Source of the DNA: UBA2279 sp034399355
GTDB lineage: Bacteria; Actinomycetota; Coriobacteriia; Anaerosomatales; Anaerosomataceae
DNA length: 64,000 bases
Reading direction: 5' to 3'
Assembly: GCA_034399355.1 (NCBI GenBank)
Contig: JAXMMT010000009.1
Span: forward strand, 1 to 64,000
Part shown: positions 8,717-17,409 of the stretch, piece by piece
Layout: each line of letters opens with the position of its first letter
How positions within the stretch are numbered: the first letter of the stretch is position 1
The notes under the pieces: model-generated
Told to the model about the DNA's origin: nothing
Seen by the model: only the letters and a program-made list of their open reading frames with translations
Database searches by the model: none
Program-made: the position numbers and the translations under genes

Positions 8717-9607
8717 ATGGCCGAGCACAGCCGCCCCCGCAGTAGGGGAACTCGTCTACACATGTGTCCGCGAGCCGTCGTTCGCGCGGCGCTGGCGTGC
8801 ATTCTCGTCGGTGCGATGTTCTCGCTGGCGGGTTGTGGCGGCGGGGGGTCGAAGGCCGATCAGGTCATCGTGAATGGCTCGACCACCATTCTGCCGATTG
8901 CCACCTTTGCCGCCGAGCAGTTCATGGAGGAATATCCGGATATTTCCGTGCTCGTCTCGGGCGTGGGGTCCTCTGAGGGTATCGTGACCGTGTCCAAAGG
9001 CTCCTCGGATATCGGCACGTCATCACGCGACCTCAAACCCGAGGAGGACACGCTCGGACTCATCGACACCCCCATCGCCTACGACGCGATCGCGGTCATC
9101 GTGAACCCGGAGAACCCGGTGCGTGAGCTCACCACCGAGCAAGCGCGCGGAATCTTTTCGGGACGCATCACCAACTGGAAAGAGGTGGGCGGATCAGACC
9201 TGCCCATCGGACTCGTGAACCGTGATGAGGCCTCGGGCACGCGCGAGGCGTTCAAAAAGATCGTCATGGGCGATGAGAGCTTCGACATCGGCGCGGTCAT
9301 CCTGCCGGGTACCGGCCAGGTGCGATCGGTCGTGGCCGCTGAGCCGCGTGCGGTCGCCTACATCTCGCTCGGCTTCGTGAACGACCGCGTCAGGGCGGTC
9401 ACCATCGATGGTATCGTGCCGTCGGAAGCGGCTGTCGTTGCCGGTACGTATCCGATCTCCCGCATCCTGCACTGTTTCACGAAGGGTGCACCGGCCGGTC
9501 TGGTGGCCGAGTTCCTCGACTATGTCCTCTCGTCGGCAGTCCAGGATAGTATCATTCGGGACGCCGGCTTCATTCCGATCACTGCGAAGGAGACGCCTGG
9601 TGGCTGA
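8717..9607 (+). CDS. pstS: Phosphate ABC transporter, substrate-binding lipoprotein
   Basis: PstS captures phosphate outside the membrane for the PstCAB transporter. A signal peptide ends in the lipobox LAGC, after which the mature protein has the PstS phosphate-site pattern GSTTILP, GVGSSEGI, GSSDIGTSSRDL and NRDEASGTREAF. ATG at 8717 follows the pgeF stop by two bases; ATG at 8762 would give a tidier 25-residue signal peptide. It heads pstSCAB-phoU, so phosphate limitation control is expected, although I see no clear Pho box. Confidence 0.9.
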   Translation: MAEHSRPRSRGTRLHMCPRAVVRAALACILVGAMFSLAGCGGGGSKADQVIVNGSTTILPIATFAAEQFMEEYPDISVLVSGVGSSEGIVTVSKGSSDIGTSSRDLKPEEDTLGLIDTPIAYDAIAVIVNPENPVRELTTEQARGIFSGRITNWKEVGGSDLPIGLVNRDEASGTREAFKKIVMGDESFDIGAVILPGTGQVRSVVAAEPRAVAYISLGFVNDRVRAVTIDGIVPSEAAVVAGTYPISRILHCFTKGAPAGLVAEFLDYVLSSAVQDSIIRDAGFIPITAKETPGG

Positions 9608-10523
9608 TAGGTCGATGATGACGGGCGCTCCTGCCGGGAAGAAGAGCACCCTCAAGCTCATGTCGAAAGCCATTTACGTCAAAGAGGCAGCGCTACGCAA
9701 CCTTTTTCTGCTATGCGCGACGGTGGCTGTTCTCGGCGTAGGTCTTATCTTCGTCTTCGTCGGAGTGCGTGGCTGGCCGGTTGTGCAGGATCCCGGCCTG
9801 GGTGCGTTCCTCTTCGGGAAGGTGTGGTCGTCGAGCACCGGCCAGTTCGGGATCCTACCGCTCGTGACCGGCACTCTCGTCATCACTCTCGGCGCGCTGC
9901 TGCTGGGTGCGCCGCTTGCGGTTGGGACTGCAGTGTTTCTCTCGGAGGTTGCCTCGCCCAAGGTGCGCGCGGTCGTGCGCCCAGCGGTGGAGCTGCTCGC
10001 CGGCGTACCATCGGTCGTCTATGGCTTCTTCGGTCTCATCATCTTGCGTCCGATCGTGGCCGATCTCACCGGCGGTCTCGGCTTTGGTCCGCTCACCGCT
10101 GCGATTATCCTTGCGGTCATGATCGTGCCAACGATCGCGACGCTGACCGAGGACGCGCTCGGCAGTGTCGTGCCGGGCATCCGCGAGGCGAGCTATGCAA
10201 TGGGCGCGACCCCCTGGCAGACTATCTACAAGGTCCTTCTGCCCGCCGCGCGCATCGGCATCATCGATGCGATTATCTTAGGCATGGGCCGAGCGGTTGG
10301 CGAGACGATGGCCGTCGTCATGGTCGCCGGCAACGCGCCGCAGTTCTTCAAGGGGCTGGGCGAACCCATATCCACGCTCACGAGTCAGATCGTCATCGAC
10401 ATGAGCTACGCTTCGGGCACGCACCGGACCGCACTCTTCGGTATGGCGGTCATCCTCTTTCTGATCTCTATGGGGCTTGTCGCGCTCGTGCGCGTCATCT
10501 CCAACCGGAAGGAGGACCGCTAG
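9600..10523 (+). CDS. pstC: Phosphate ABC transporter permease PstC
   Basis: An inner-membrane permease of the PstSCAB phosphate importer, with six predicted helices in 307 aa. The coupling-helix motif for the ATPase is visible as EASYAMGATPWQTIYKVLLPAA, given here in two pieces: EASYAMGATPW and KVLLPAA. GTG at 9600 is chosen because AAGGAG sits at 9587-9592 with a seven-base spacer. It overlaps the pstS stop. A longer open frame reaching back to 9408 would run through pstS and is not credible. Confidence 0.92.
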   Translation: MADRSMMTGAPAGKKSTLKLMSKAIYVKEAALRNLFLLCATVAVLGVGLIFVFVGVRGWPVVQDPGLGAFLFGKVWSSSTGQFGILPLVTGTLVITLGALLLGAPLAVGTAVFLSEVASPKVRAVVRPAVELLAGVPSVVYGFFGLIILRPIVADLTGGLGFGPLTAAIILAVMIVPTIATLTEDALGSVVPGIREASYAMGATPWQTIYKVLLPAARIGIIDAIILGMGRAVGETMAVVMVAGNAPQFFKGLGEPISTLTSQIVIDMSYASGTHRTALFGMAVILFLISMGLVALVRVISNRKEDR

Positions 10524-11350
10524 TTGGACAAGCGAATCATGAATCGTATCGCGCTGGCGGTCCTGTGGTTGTGCGCGGCAACGACCGTCGCCGTGCTGGG
10601 CGCCGTCATCCTCTATGTGTTCGTGAACGGCATCGGGCAGCTCAGCCTTGAGTTCATCTTCACGTGGCCGCAGGGAGTAAACGCCGAGGGTGGAATCTGG
10701 CCGACGATTGTCTCAACGGTCTACGTCACCGGCCTCGCGATGCTCATCGTCACGCCCATCGGTGTTCTCGCCGCCGTCTATCTGGCAGAGTACGCGGTGC
10801 AGGGTCGTCTGGTGCGCACCATCCGGTTTGCGGCCGACTCGTTGGCGAGCGTACCGTCGATCATCATGGGCCTGTTCGGCATGGCCCTGTTCGTGGAGAC
10901 GATGCACATACCGTTTTCGATGCTTGCCGCGGCACTCGCGCTGTCGTTCCTCATGCTGCCAATCGTCATGCGTGCAACTGAGGAGGCCATTCGCGCGGTC
11001 CCCAAATACATTCGCTGGGGCAGCTATGGCCTGGGAGCGAGCAAGTGGCAGACGGTGAGCCGCATCGTCCTGCCTGCGGCCATGCCGCGTATCCTAACGG
11101 GTCTGATTCTGGCGACCGGTCGTGCTGTCGGCGAAACGGCGGTCGTCATCTTCACAATGGGGCAGGCGATCAACCTTCCCGTCTCGCCGCTGGACAGCGG
11201 TCGTCCGATGACGGTCCACCTCTATATCCTCGCGATGGAGGGCATCAACCTGCCTGCCGCGTACGGCACAGCCCTCCTGTTGATGATTATGATCCTCTTC
11301 TTCAACCTGACCGCCCGTTGGCTCTTGCGCCGTAACAGGAGGATGCAAGG

Positions 11351-11354
<4 letters not shown>
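10524..11354 (+). CDS. pstA: Phosphate ABC transporter permease PstA
   Basis: Partner permease of PstC. The 276 aa product has six hydrophobic segments and the coupling motif [15 protein letters not shown]. The TTG start directly follows the pstC stop and has AAGGAGG at 10509-10515, which decides it. The last codon overlaps the pstB start (ATGA). Confidence 0.92.
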
Positions 11355-12169
<815 letters not shown>

Positions 12170-12221
12170 GTGAAAGCTATAATGTCGGGGAATCGAACGC
12201 GAGACAAGGAGCCGGATCACC

Positions 12222-12893
12222 ATGCGTGAGGGCTTTCGCAAAGAACTCAAGGACCTCAAGGCCGAGGTCGTCGGTATCGGCCGTAGTGTCATAGAGGTCA
12301 CCAAGCTGGCCACACGGGCGCTTGTGGACGGCGACGTTGACATTGCCGCCGAGGTTATCGCAGGCGACGATGATCTCGACACACGCTGTCTCGGCATCGA
12401 GGAGCATTCGCTCGAGATCATCGCAACGCAGTTCCCGGTCGCCCGCGATCTGCGGTTGCTGCACTCGCTCGCCTACATCAGCATGCACTTCGAGCGCATG
12501 GGCGATTTGGCCGTCAACATCTCCAAGGCCGCTCGCCGCACGGCTAACCGCCGAGGTCCTCAGACGCTCTACGACCTCATCCAGGCGCAAGGCAATCTCG
12601 TACACCGTGTGCTCGAGGCCATGCTCGAGGCCCTCGAGAAGAAGGATCTCGAACTTGCGCATAGGCTTCAGGCGCTCGATGAGCCCATCGACCACCTCTT
12701 CAAGCAGTTCTTCCGCGAGTTGGCGCGGCTGCAAGACGAGGAGGACATCGAGTGGGCGAGTTCGATGGTGCTTGCGTCCCGCTACCTCGAGCGCATTGCC
12801 GACCACGCGGTCGACATCGGCGAGCGCATCACCTACATGGTGACCGGCGAGTTCGAGCAGGTGGGCGAGGACACCCCGGAAGCGAACACGTAG
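12222..12893 (+). CDS. phoU: Phosphate transport system regulator PhoU
   Basis: PhoU is a cytoplasmic metal-binding three-helix-bundle repeat protein that restrains PstSCAB and phosphate signalling. The 223 aa product has the two PhoU repeats with the acidic/His motifs HFERMGDLAVN and YLERIADHAVDIGER. ATG at 12222 is preceded by AAGGAG. A TATAAT at 12178-12183 just after pstB could be a -10 element for separate phoU expression, but no matching -35 is visible. Confidence 0.93.
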   Translation: MREGFRKELKDLKAEVVGIGRSVIEVTKLATRALVDGDVDIAAEVIAGDDDLDTRCLGIEEHSLEIIATQFPVARDLRLLHSLAYISMHFERMGDLAVNISKAARRTANRRGPQTLYDLIQAQGNLVHRVLEAMLEALEKKDLELAHRLQALDEPIDHLFKQFFRELARLQDEEDIEWASSMVLASRYLERIADHAVDIGERITYMVTGEFEQVGEDTPEANT

Positions 12894-12897
12894 TCTC

Positions 12898-13575
12898 GTG
12901 AGTGTGATCGCCGAGAGATATGATGCGATCCGCGCCCGGGTCAGCGATGCCGCTGATGCCGCCGGCAGGAGCGCCGACGACGTCACCGTCGTCTCAGTGA
13001 CGAAAAATGTCGGCGTCCCGGAGGTTCGCCAGGCGATCGCGGCCGGGTGTGCAGACTTCGGCGAGAATCGCGTGCAGGAGTTTCTCGGCAAGTACGGACT
13101 GTTCCCTGACGTGCACTGGCACTTCATCGGCACGCTGCAGTCCAACAAGGTCAAAGACGTCGTGGGACGCGCACACCTCATCCACTCCATCGACTCGCTC
13201 AAGCTGCTTGAACGCGTGAACATGGTGGCCGAGACGAAGGGCGTCGTGCAGCGTGTCTTGCTCGAGGTCAACATCTCGGGCGAGGCGTCAAAGCACGGTC
13301 TTGCGCCTGATGACGTCGAGGAGATACTGCGCGCCGCAACCACGATGAGCGGCGTTCAGGTTTGCGGACTCATGACGATCGCACCGTTCACGCACCCCGA
13401 GTCGGTGCGATGGGTCTTCCGGGGTCTGGCGGAACTCTTTGCGACATTGAACGCGATGAGGTTCAATGGAATGGAACTGTGCGAGCTCTCGATGGGTATG
13501 ACCAACGACTTCGCGGTCGCCATCGAGGAAGGTGCGACGATCATTCGGGTCGGCACCGCCATTTTCGGCCGCTGA
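12898..13575 (+). CDS. YggS-family pyridoxal-phosphate-binding homeostasis protein
   Basis: A cytoplasmic PLP-binding protein (PROSC/YggS family) that buffers free PLP and affects amino-acid metabolism; no catalytic activity is established. The 225 aa product shows the PLP lysine in VSVTKNV near residue 36, the segment FGENRVQEF, the tract WHFIGTLQSNK and the C-terminal GATIIRVGTAIFG. A GTG start at 12898 follows phoU by four bases. In Actinobacteria and Firmicutes this gene commonly precedes sepF, as here. Confidence 0.93.
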   Translation: MSVIAERYDAIRARVSDAADAAGRSADDVTVVSVTKNVGVPEVRQAIAAGCADFGENRVQEFLGKYGLFPDVHWHFIGTLQSNKVKDVVGRAHLIHSIDSLKLLERVNMVAETKGVVQRVLLEVNISGEASKHGLAPDDVEEILRAATTMSGVQVCGLMTIAPFTHPESVRWVFRGLAELFATLNAMRFNGMELCELSMGMTNDFAVAIEEGATIIRVGTAIFGR

Positions 13576-13609
13576 CCTGTACGTACGCTCCATAGGCAAG
13601 GAGACGACC

Positions 13610-14119
13610 GTGAGCTTGTGGGACTCAATCAAGGCCCGGCTCGGACTCGCCGACGACTACGACGACTACGACGAGGACGACGAGGCGGCCGAGGGCTATG
13701 AGCCGGCGCAGGCGTACCTCAGCCCGTACGAGGGCGGTGACACGACGGTCAAGCGCCTCAAACGGGAGCCAGACCTCGATCGGGCGCGTGACGCGGGTCG
13801 CTCGATGGTGGCGCCTGGGCCCGGCATGCAGGCTGTGCCGCAGGTCAAGATGCAGATCGTCGAGCCGCGCACCTACGGTGAGGCGCAGGCAATCGCCGAC
13901 AAGTTCAAGCTCGGCGTGCCCGTTATCATGAACCTTACGATGACCGACCCCGACCTTGCGCGCCGCCTCATCGATTTCACCTCGGGTCTGACCTATGGTC
14001 TCAACGGCGGCCTTCAGAAGGTTTCCGAGAAGGTATTCATGCTCACGCCCGCGAACGTCGATGTCACAGAACAGCGGCGCGTCTTGCGCGAGAAAGGGCT
14101 GTTCGATCTCGGCATGTAG
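13610..14119 (+). CDS. sepF: Cell division protein SepF
   Basis: SepF anchors FtsZ filaments to the membrane and is the expected substitute for FtsA. The 169 aa product has an amphipathic N-terminal helix (SLWDSIKARLGL), an acidic linker rich in Asp/Tyr/Glu, and the C-terminal SepF domain with VPVIMNLTMTDPDLARRLIDF and GGLQKVSEKVFMLTP (beyond these lengths the domain continues to the end). GTG at 13610 has AAGGAG at 13598-13603. Confidence 0.94.
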   Translation: MSLWDSIKARLGLADDYDDYDEDDEAAEGYEPAQAYLSPYEGGDTTVKRLKREPDLDRARDAGRSMVAPGPGMQAVPQVKMQIVEPRTYGEAQAIADKFKLGVPVIMNLTMTDPDLARRLIDFTSGLTYGLNGGLQKVSEKVFMLTPANVDVTEQRRVLREKGLFDLGM

Positions 14120-14137
14120 TCCCACGAGGGGAGCATC

Positions 14138-14947
14138 ATGGCTGGCACCCCGCGCATAGCCGTCATCGGTGGCGGCCGCATGGGCGAGGCAATCGTTGCC
14201 GGGCTTGTATCGGCCGGCGCTGCGAATGCAGGCGACATCACAGTTTCAGAACCCGATGCCACACGGCACCCGGTCTTCGCCGCGCACGGCGTTGCGTGTG
14301 TGACCGACGGTCATGAGGCTGTTGCGGACGCCGACGTCGTGATCTTTGCGGTCAAACCGCAAGTCATCGACGCGGTCATCGCGCATCTCGCGGACGACAT
14401 CGCGGCGGGCACAGTCGTGGTGAGCATTGCGGCTGGTGTGAGCTGTGCGCGTCTGGAATCGCTGTTGCCCGCGGAGACCGCGGTCGTGCGCGTCATGCCA
14501 AACACCCCCGCGATGGTGGGCGAGGGGATGAGCGTGCTGTCCGGCGGCAGCGAGACCACAGCCGAGCAACTCGCGGCCGTGCGCGTGCTCTTCGAGGCGC
14601 TCGGCAAGGCGATCGTGCTCGATGAGCGCTACCAGGACGCGGCGGCAGCGATTTCCGGCAGCGGGCCCGCGTACGTCGCGCTCTTCATCGACGCGCTCGC
14701 CCGCGCAGGTGTGCGGCAGGGTCTCTCGCGCGATGTCGCACAACTGCTTGCGACCCAGACGCTTCGCGGCACTGTCGAGTTACTCGAACGCACAGGCAAA
14801 CACCCCGAGGAGCTCGTGGATGCGGTCAGCAGTCCGGGCGGCACGACGATTGCGGCTATCGAGGCGCTTGAAGTAGGCGGAATGCGCGCGAGTGTCTCGG
14901 CGGCTGTCGCTGCGGCGGTCAAGCGCTCGAAGGAACTGGGGTCTTAG
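14138..14947 (+). CDS. proC: Pyrroline-5-carboxylate reductase
   Basis: ProC makes the last step of proline synthesis with NAD(P)H. The 269 aa product has the Rossmann loop IGGGRMGEAIVAGL near residue 8, the FAVKPQ segment, VMPNTPAMVGEG and the signature ISGSGPAYVALFIDAL with SPGGTTIAAIEAL near the end. It lies between sepF and yggT, a conserved chromosomal neighbourhood that does not imply a division role. Confidence 0.95.
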   Translation: MAGTPRIAVIGGGRMGEAIVAGLVSAGAANAGDITVSEPDATRHPVFAAHGVACVTDGHEAVADADVVIFAVKPQVIDAVIAHLADDIAAGTVVVSIAAGVSCARLESLLPAETAVVRVMPNTPAMVGEGMSVLSGGSETTAEQLAAVRVLFEALGKAIVLDERYQDAAAAISGSGPAYVALFIDALARAGVRQGLSRDVAQLLATQTLRGTVELLERTGKHPEELVDAVSSPGGTTIAAIEALEVGGMRASVSAAVAAAVKRSKELGS

Positions 14948-14951
14948 ACGA

Positions 14952-15224
14952 ATGTCACTCGCAGGTATCGTCAGCCAGATCATCTCGTTTTACGGGATTC
15001 TCATCTTTGCATACGTCGTCATGTCGTGGTTTCGACCGAGCGGTGTATTCCAGGATCTCTACCGCGTGCTCGGCACGCTGTGCGAGCCCTACATTGGCAT
15101 CTTCAGGCGTATCGTGCCTGTCATCGGTGGGGGAATAGACTTTTCGCCGATGGTTGCACTGCTCGTGTTGCAGTTACTCGTGCGGCCGCTATTGGTTACA
15201 ATCTTTGGGACGCTAGGTCTGTAA
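14952..15224 (+). CDS. YggT-family membrane protein
   Basis: A 90 aa integral membrane protein with two hydrophobic hairpin segments (about 6-28 and 58-85), containing YVVMSWFRP and the [10 protein letters not shown] stretch typical of YggT/Ycf19 proteins. The family is linked to membrane organisation and osmotic or division-related functions, but its biochemistry is unsettled. ATG at 14952 follows the proC stop by four bases. Confidence 0.88.
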   Translation: MSLAGIVSQIISFYGILIFAYVVMSWFRPSGVFQDLYRVLGTLCEPYIGIFRRIVPVIGGGIDFSPMVALLVLQLLVRPLLVTIFGTLGL

Positions 15225-15246
15225 CGGTCAGGAAGGACCGATTGGA

Positions 15247-16116
15247 ATGAAGCTCACTCCGCTCGACATCCACCACAAGGAGTTCAGCCACTCACTGCGC
15301 GGCTACAACGAGACCGAGGTCGATGAGTTCCTCGACCAGGTAGCCGATGAGCTCGAACGCCTCTTCAAGGAGAACATCGATCTCAGTGAGAAGCTCGATG
15401 CCTCCGAGGAGAAGATCCGCGGCTACCAGGACATGGAGCGTACGCTCCACAACACGCTGGTCAGCGCGCAGAAGTCTGCCGAGGACATCATCGATGGTGC
15501 CGAGCACGAGGCTGCCGTGGTGCTCAAGGATGCCGAGGTCAAGGCCAAAGAGGTCATCCACGACTCCCTACAAGAGAAGCAGAGGGCAGCGGCAGACCTC
15601 ATTCGTATCAAGCAGGCCGAGGAGGATTTCCGTACCAAGTTCAAGAGTCTTCTGGACCGGCATCTTCGCAGCGTGAAAGAGATTGCGTTGCCCGATGATG
15701 TGCAGATGATGACCGGTCGGGCCGGCGACGAGGTCGTCGCGTCTGAGTCCGAGCACCTTAGCTATGCGGAAGCTCTTGCTGCCGAGGGCGCGCCGTCTCC
15801 TGAGCCGGAACCAGAGCCGGAACCAGAGCCGGAACCAGAGCCGGAACCTGAGCCGGAACCTGAGCCGGAACCTGAGCCGGAACCAGAGCCGGAACCAGAG
15901 CCGGAACCAGAGCCGGAACCAGAGCCGGTTCACGAGGACGCGCAGCCTATCGAACCGCCGGAATCTGGGTTCGCGACCGGTATCCAGCTCGGCGAGGTCG
16001 TGGAGCCCGACCTGGGTCCGGAGGAGCCGGTCTTCGAGGAGCCCACTGAGTTCAAGCTCGAGTTCGGGTCGCTCGGCGAGCGTGACGACGACCTGGATAT
16101 CGAGGAGATCGACTAG
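15247..16116 (+). CDS. divIVA: DivIVA/Wag31-type polar growth and septum-site protein with long Pro-Glu repeat
   Basis: DivIVA proteins are coiled-coil scaffolds at negatively curved membrane. The 289 aa product has the conserved N-terminus [19 protein letters not shown] and EVDEFLDQV, then coiled coils to about residue 150. An unusual run of 21 Pro-Glu dipeptides follows (about 185-226), then an acidic C-terminus. Core family features are clear; the repeat is low-complexity and probably variable between strains. AAGGA precedes ATG 15247. Confidence 0.9.
   Translation: MKLTPLDIHHKEFSHSLRGYNETEVDEFLDQVADELERLFKENIDLSEKLDASEEKIRGYQDMERTLHNTLVSAQKSAEDIIDGAEHEAAVVLKDAEVKAKEVIHDSLQEKQRAAADLIRIKQAEEDFRTKFKSLLDRHLRSVKEIALPDDVQMMTGRAGDEVVASESEHLSYAEALAAEGAPSPEPEPEPEPEPEPEPEPEPEPEPEPEPEPEPEPEPEPEPEPEPVHEDAQPIEPPESGFATGIQLGEVVEPDLGPEEPVFEEPTEFKLEFGSLGERDDDLDIEEID
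15799..15927 (+). repeat. 12-bp tandem repeat encoding (PE)n inside divIVA
   Basis: About 10.5 copies of CCGGAACCAGAG, with a CCT variant of the third codon in three neighbouring units. It translates to 21 Pro-Glu pairs. Near-identical units indicate recent slippage or recombination. Confidence 0.95.
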
Positions 16117-16121
16117 CATCG

Positions 16122-16391
16122 ATGTCCGCACGAATAGCGCTACACGTCACCCCCAAGTCGGGCCGGAATGAGATCGTCGGCTGGCGCGGGGGTGAGTTGT
16201 CTGTGCGGGTGACCGCGCCACCGGAGGACGGCAAGGCGAACGCTGCCGTCCGCAAGCTACTTGCCGGTGCGCTGGGTGTGCCTAAGACTGCCGTACGCGT
16301 GGTTCGGGGCGACACCGCACGACACAAGACGCTCGAGATTGAGGGGATGGCCGAGGAGGACCTGGTCCGCACTTTTGGGAACGCACGATGA
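16122..16391 (+). CDS. DUF167 / YggU-family protein
   Basis: A small 89 aa cytoplasmic protein with the DUF167 pattern: VTPKSGRNEIVG, VTAPPEDGKANAAV and VRGDTARHKTLEI. Function is unknown across the family. It follows divIVA by five bases and overlaps the next gene by four bases (ATGA), so the three are probably cotranscribed. Confidence 0.88.
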   Translation: MSARIALHVTPKSGRNEIVGWRGGELSVRVTAPPEDGKANAAVRKLLAGALGVPKTAVRVVRGDTARHKTLEIEGMAEEDLVRTFGNAR

Positions 16392-16573
16392 ACGTGAAGT
16401 TTCTGCGGAAGTTGCGGAGGCGGCTTCCAGTCAGCCGGAAACCGAAAGACAGGGCGGCTGTCGGTCAGCACATCGACGTTCTGAACGTGAAGTTTCTGCG
16501 GGAGTTGCGGAGGCGGTTCTCGGTCAGCCGGACATTGGGGGACATGTCGGCTGCCGGTCTGTGCATCGACGTT
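16388..16573 (+). repeat. Tandem 93-bp duplication
   Basis: 16388-16480 and 16481-16573 are two in-frame copies. The first half (starting at the shared core AACGTGAAGTTTCTGCGG) and the last ten or so bases are nearly identical, while the middle has diverged. Confidence 0.85.
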
Positions 16574-17068
16574 CCTGTGGCGCGAAACCGACGGTTCGTC
16601 GTGGCAGCAGCAGTCTTCGGCGTGCCGTGGTTACTGGCGCTACTCGTCGGCAGTGTCGCGTTCCTGGTGGCCGCTCCGATTCCTTCTGTGCTTGTGCGCG
16701 TGCTCGCGTGGGTGGTATTCGTGCTGCTCACCATCTTCATCCACATCCTGGCGGCGATGAGCATCTGGGCGGCGTTCTATCAAGCGCATGGGACCGAGAC
16801 TTTCGTCGCTGACAGCGAATGCGTGCAGGTACTGCGGACCGTTTTTGGCGTAACGCTACCGGCCAGGGTCGGGCGTTCCGGTATCACCAAGGCGACCGTA
16901 CTTCCGGAGTGGGACAAACGGACGCCACAGCCGAAGATCGAGGTGATGACCGGCAAAGGGGCCGTGCGCTTCGGGGCGGGAATCTCGCATCTTGAGGCAA
17001 TTATGATGGCAAAGAGGGCGAATATATACTTCTCGGCGACAGATGTGCTCGTTGACCCGGACTGGTGA
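16388..17068 (+). CDS. Unknown membrane protein with tandemly duplicated N-terminus
   Basis: I do not recognise this 226 aa protein. Residues 1-31 and 32-62 are direct repeats (both contain NVKFLR.LRRR and end CIDV or HIDV). Two hydrophobic segments follow (about 71-95 and 99-125), then a soluble C-terminal domain of about 95 residues with GKGAVRFGAGISHLEA, resembling a PH-like fold (speculative). ATG 16388 overlaps the preceding stop. The duplication may be a repeat that invaded the 5' end; a later start such as GTG near 16579 would exclude it. Confidence 0.55.
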   Translation: MNVKFLRKLRRRLPVSRKPKDRAAVGQHIDVLNVKFLRELRRRFSVSRTLGDMSAAGLCIDVPVARNRRFVVAAAVFGVPWLLALLVGSVAFLVAAPIPSVLVRVLAWVVFVLLTIFIHILAAMSIWAAFYQAHGTETFVADSECVQVLRTVFGVTLPARVGRSGITKATVLPEWDKRTPQPKIEVMTGKGAVRFGAGISHLEAIMMAKRANIYFSATDVLVDPDW

Positions 17069-17081
17069 CGTGCGCTAGTAT
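17052..17081 (+). promoter_or_regulatory. Promoter of the ileS leader
   Basis: TTGACC at 17052-17057, an 18-base spacer and TAGTAT at 17076-17081. The predicted start near 17088 places it just ahead of the T-box leader. The -35 lies within the end of the upstream coding region. Confidence 0.6.
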
Positions 17082-17109
17082 CGCTGCCTAGCGTGACCTC
17101 GGGTCATGT

Positions 17110-17373
17110 GATGAAGAACAAGGCGCTGACGAGGACGAGTAGGCGCGATACCGCCTGAAAAGTGAGCGGGGACAGTGAGAGCCCGCGAGGCAGGATGCGA
17201 CCGAATATCACCTCAGAGCTCCGGCCCGAAAGGCGAGATGCCGAGTAGGCGCCGGCGGGAGTTCCCGTTACAGAACGACCGAGTGGCGAGTGGGGTTTCC
17301 CGCGCAAGCTGGGTGGTACCACGGAGTGCAGACGCGCTTCGTCCCAGGCAGGGACGGGCGTGTTTTCTTTTTT
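17110..17373 (+). promoter_or_regulatory. T-box leader controlling ileS
   Basis: This RNA leader senses uncharged tRNA-Ile. Visible parts are the Stem I opening GACGAGGACGAGTA near 17128-17142, a likely ATC (Ile) specifier codon at 17207-17209 followed by A, and the highly conserved T-box AAGCTGGGTGGTACCACGG at 17306-17324. A terminator hairpin with a T tract follows directly, so control is probably by transcription antitermination. The specifier assignment is by eye and less certain than the T-box itself. Confidence 0.88.
17332..17373 (+). terminator. T-box attenuator terminator
   Basis: CGTCCC at 17340-17345 pairs with GGGACG at 17351-17356, extended by weaker pairs with a bulge. It is followed by TTTTCTTTTTT at 17363-17373, a convincing intrinsic terminator immediately after the T-box sequence. 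Confidence 0.75.
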
Positions 17374-17409
17374 GCGGTCCAGTTGAGGCCGATGAGAGGA
17401 CGAAAGACC

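Noticed and set aside
8700..8760. Pho box upstream of pstS
   Set aside because: No repeated direct-repeat pattern could be identified by eye; pstS follows pgeF by only two bases.
15799..15927. Regular repeats resembling a CRISPR array
   Set aside because: The units are contiguous 12-mers in frame within divIVA with no spacers. No CRISPR array or cas gene is visible in the window.
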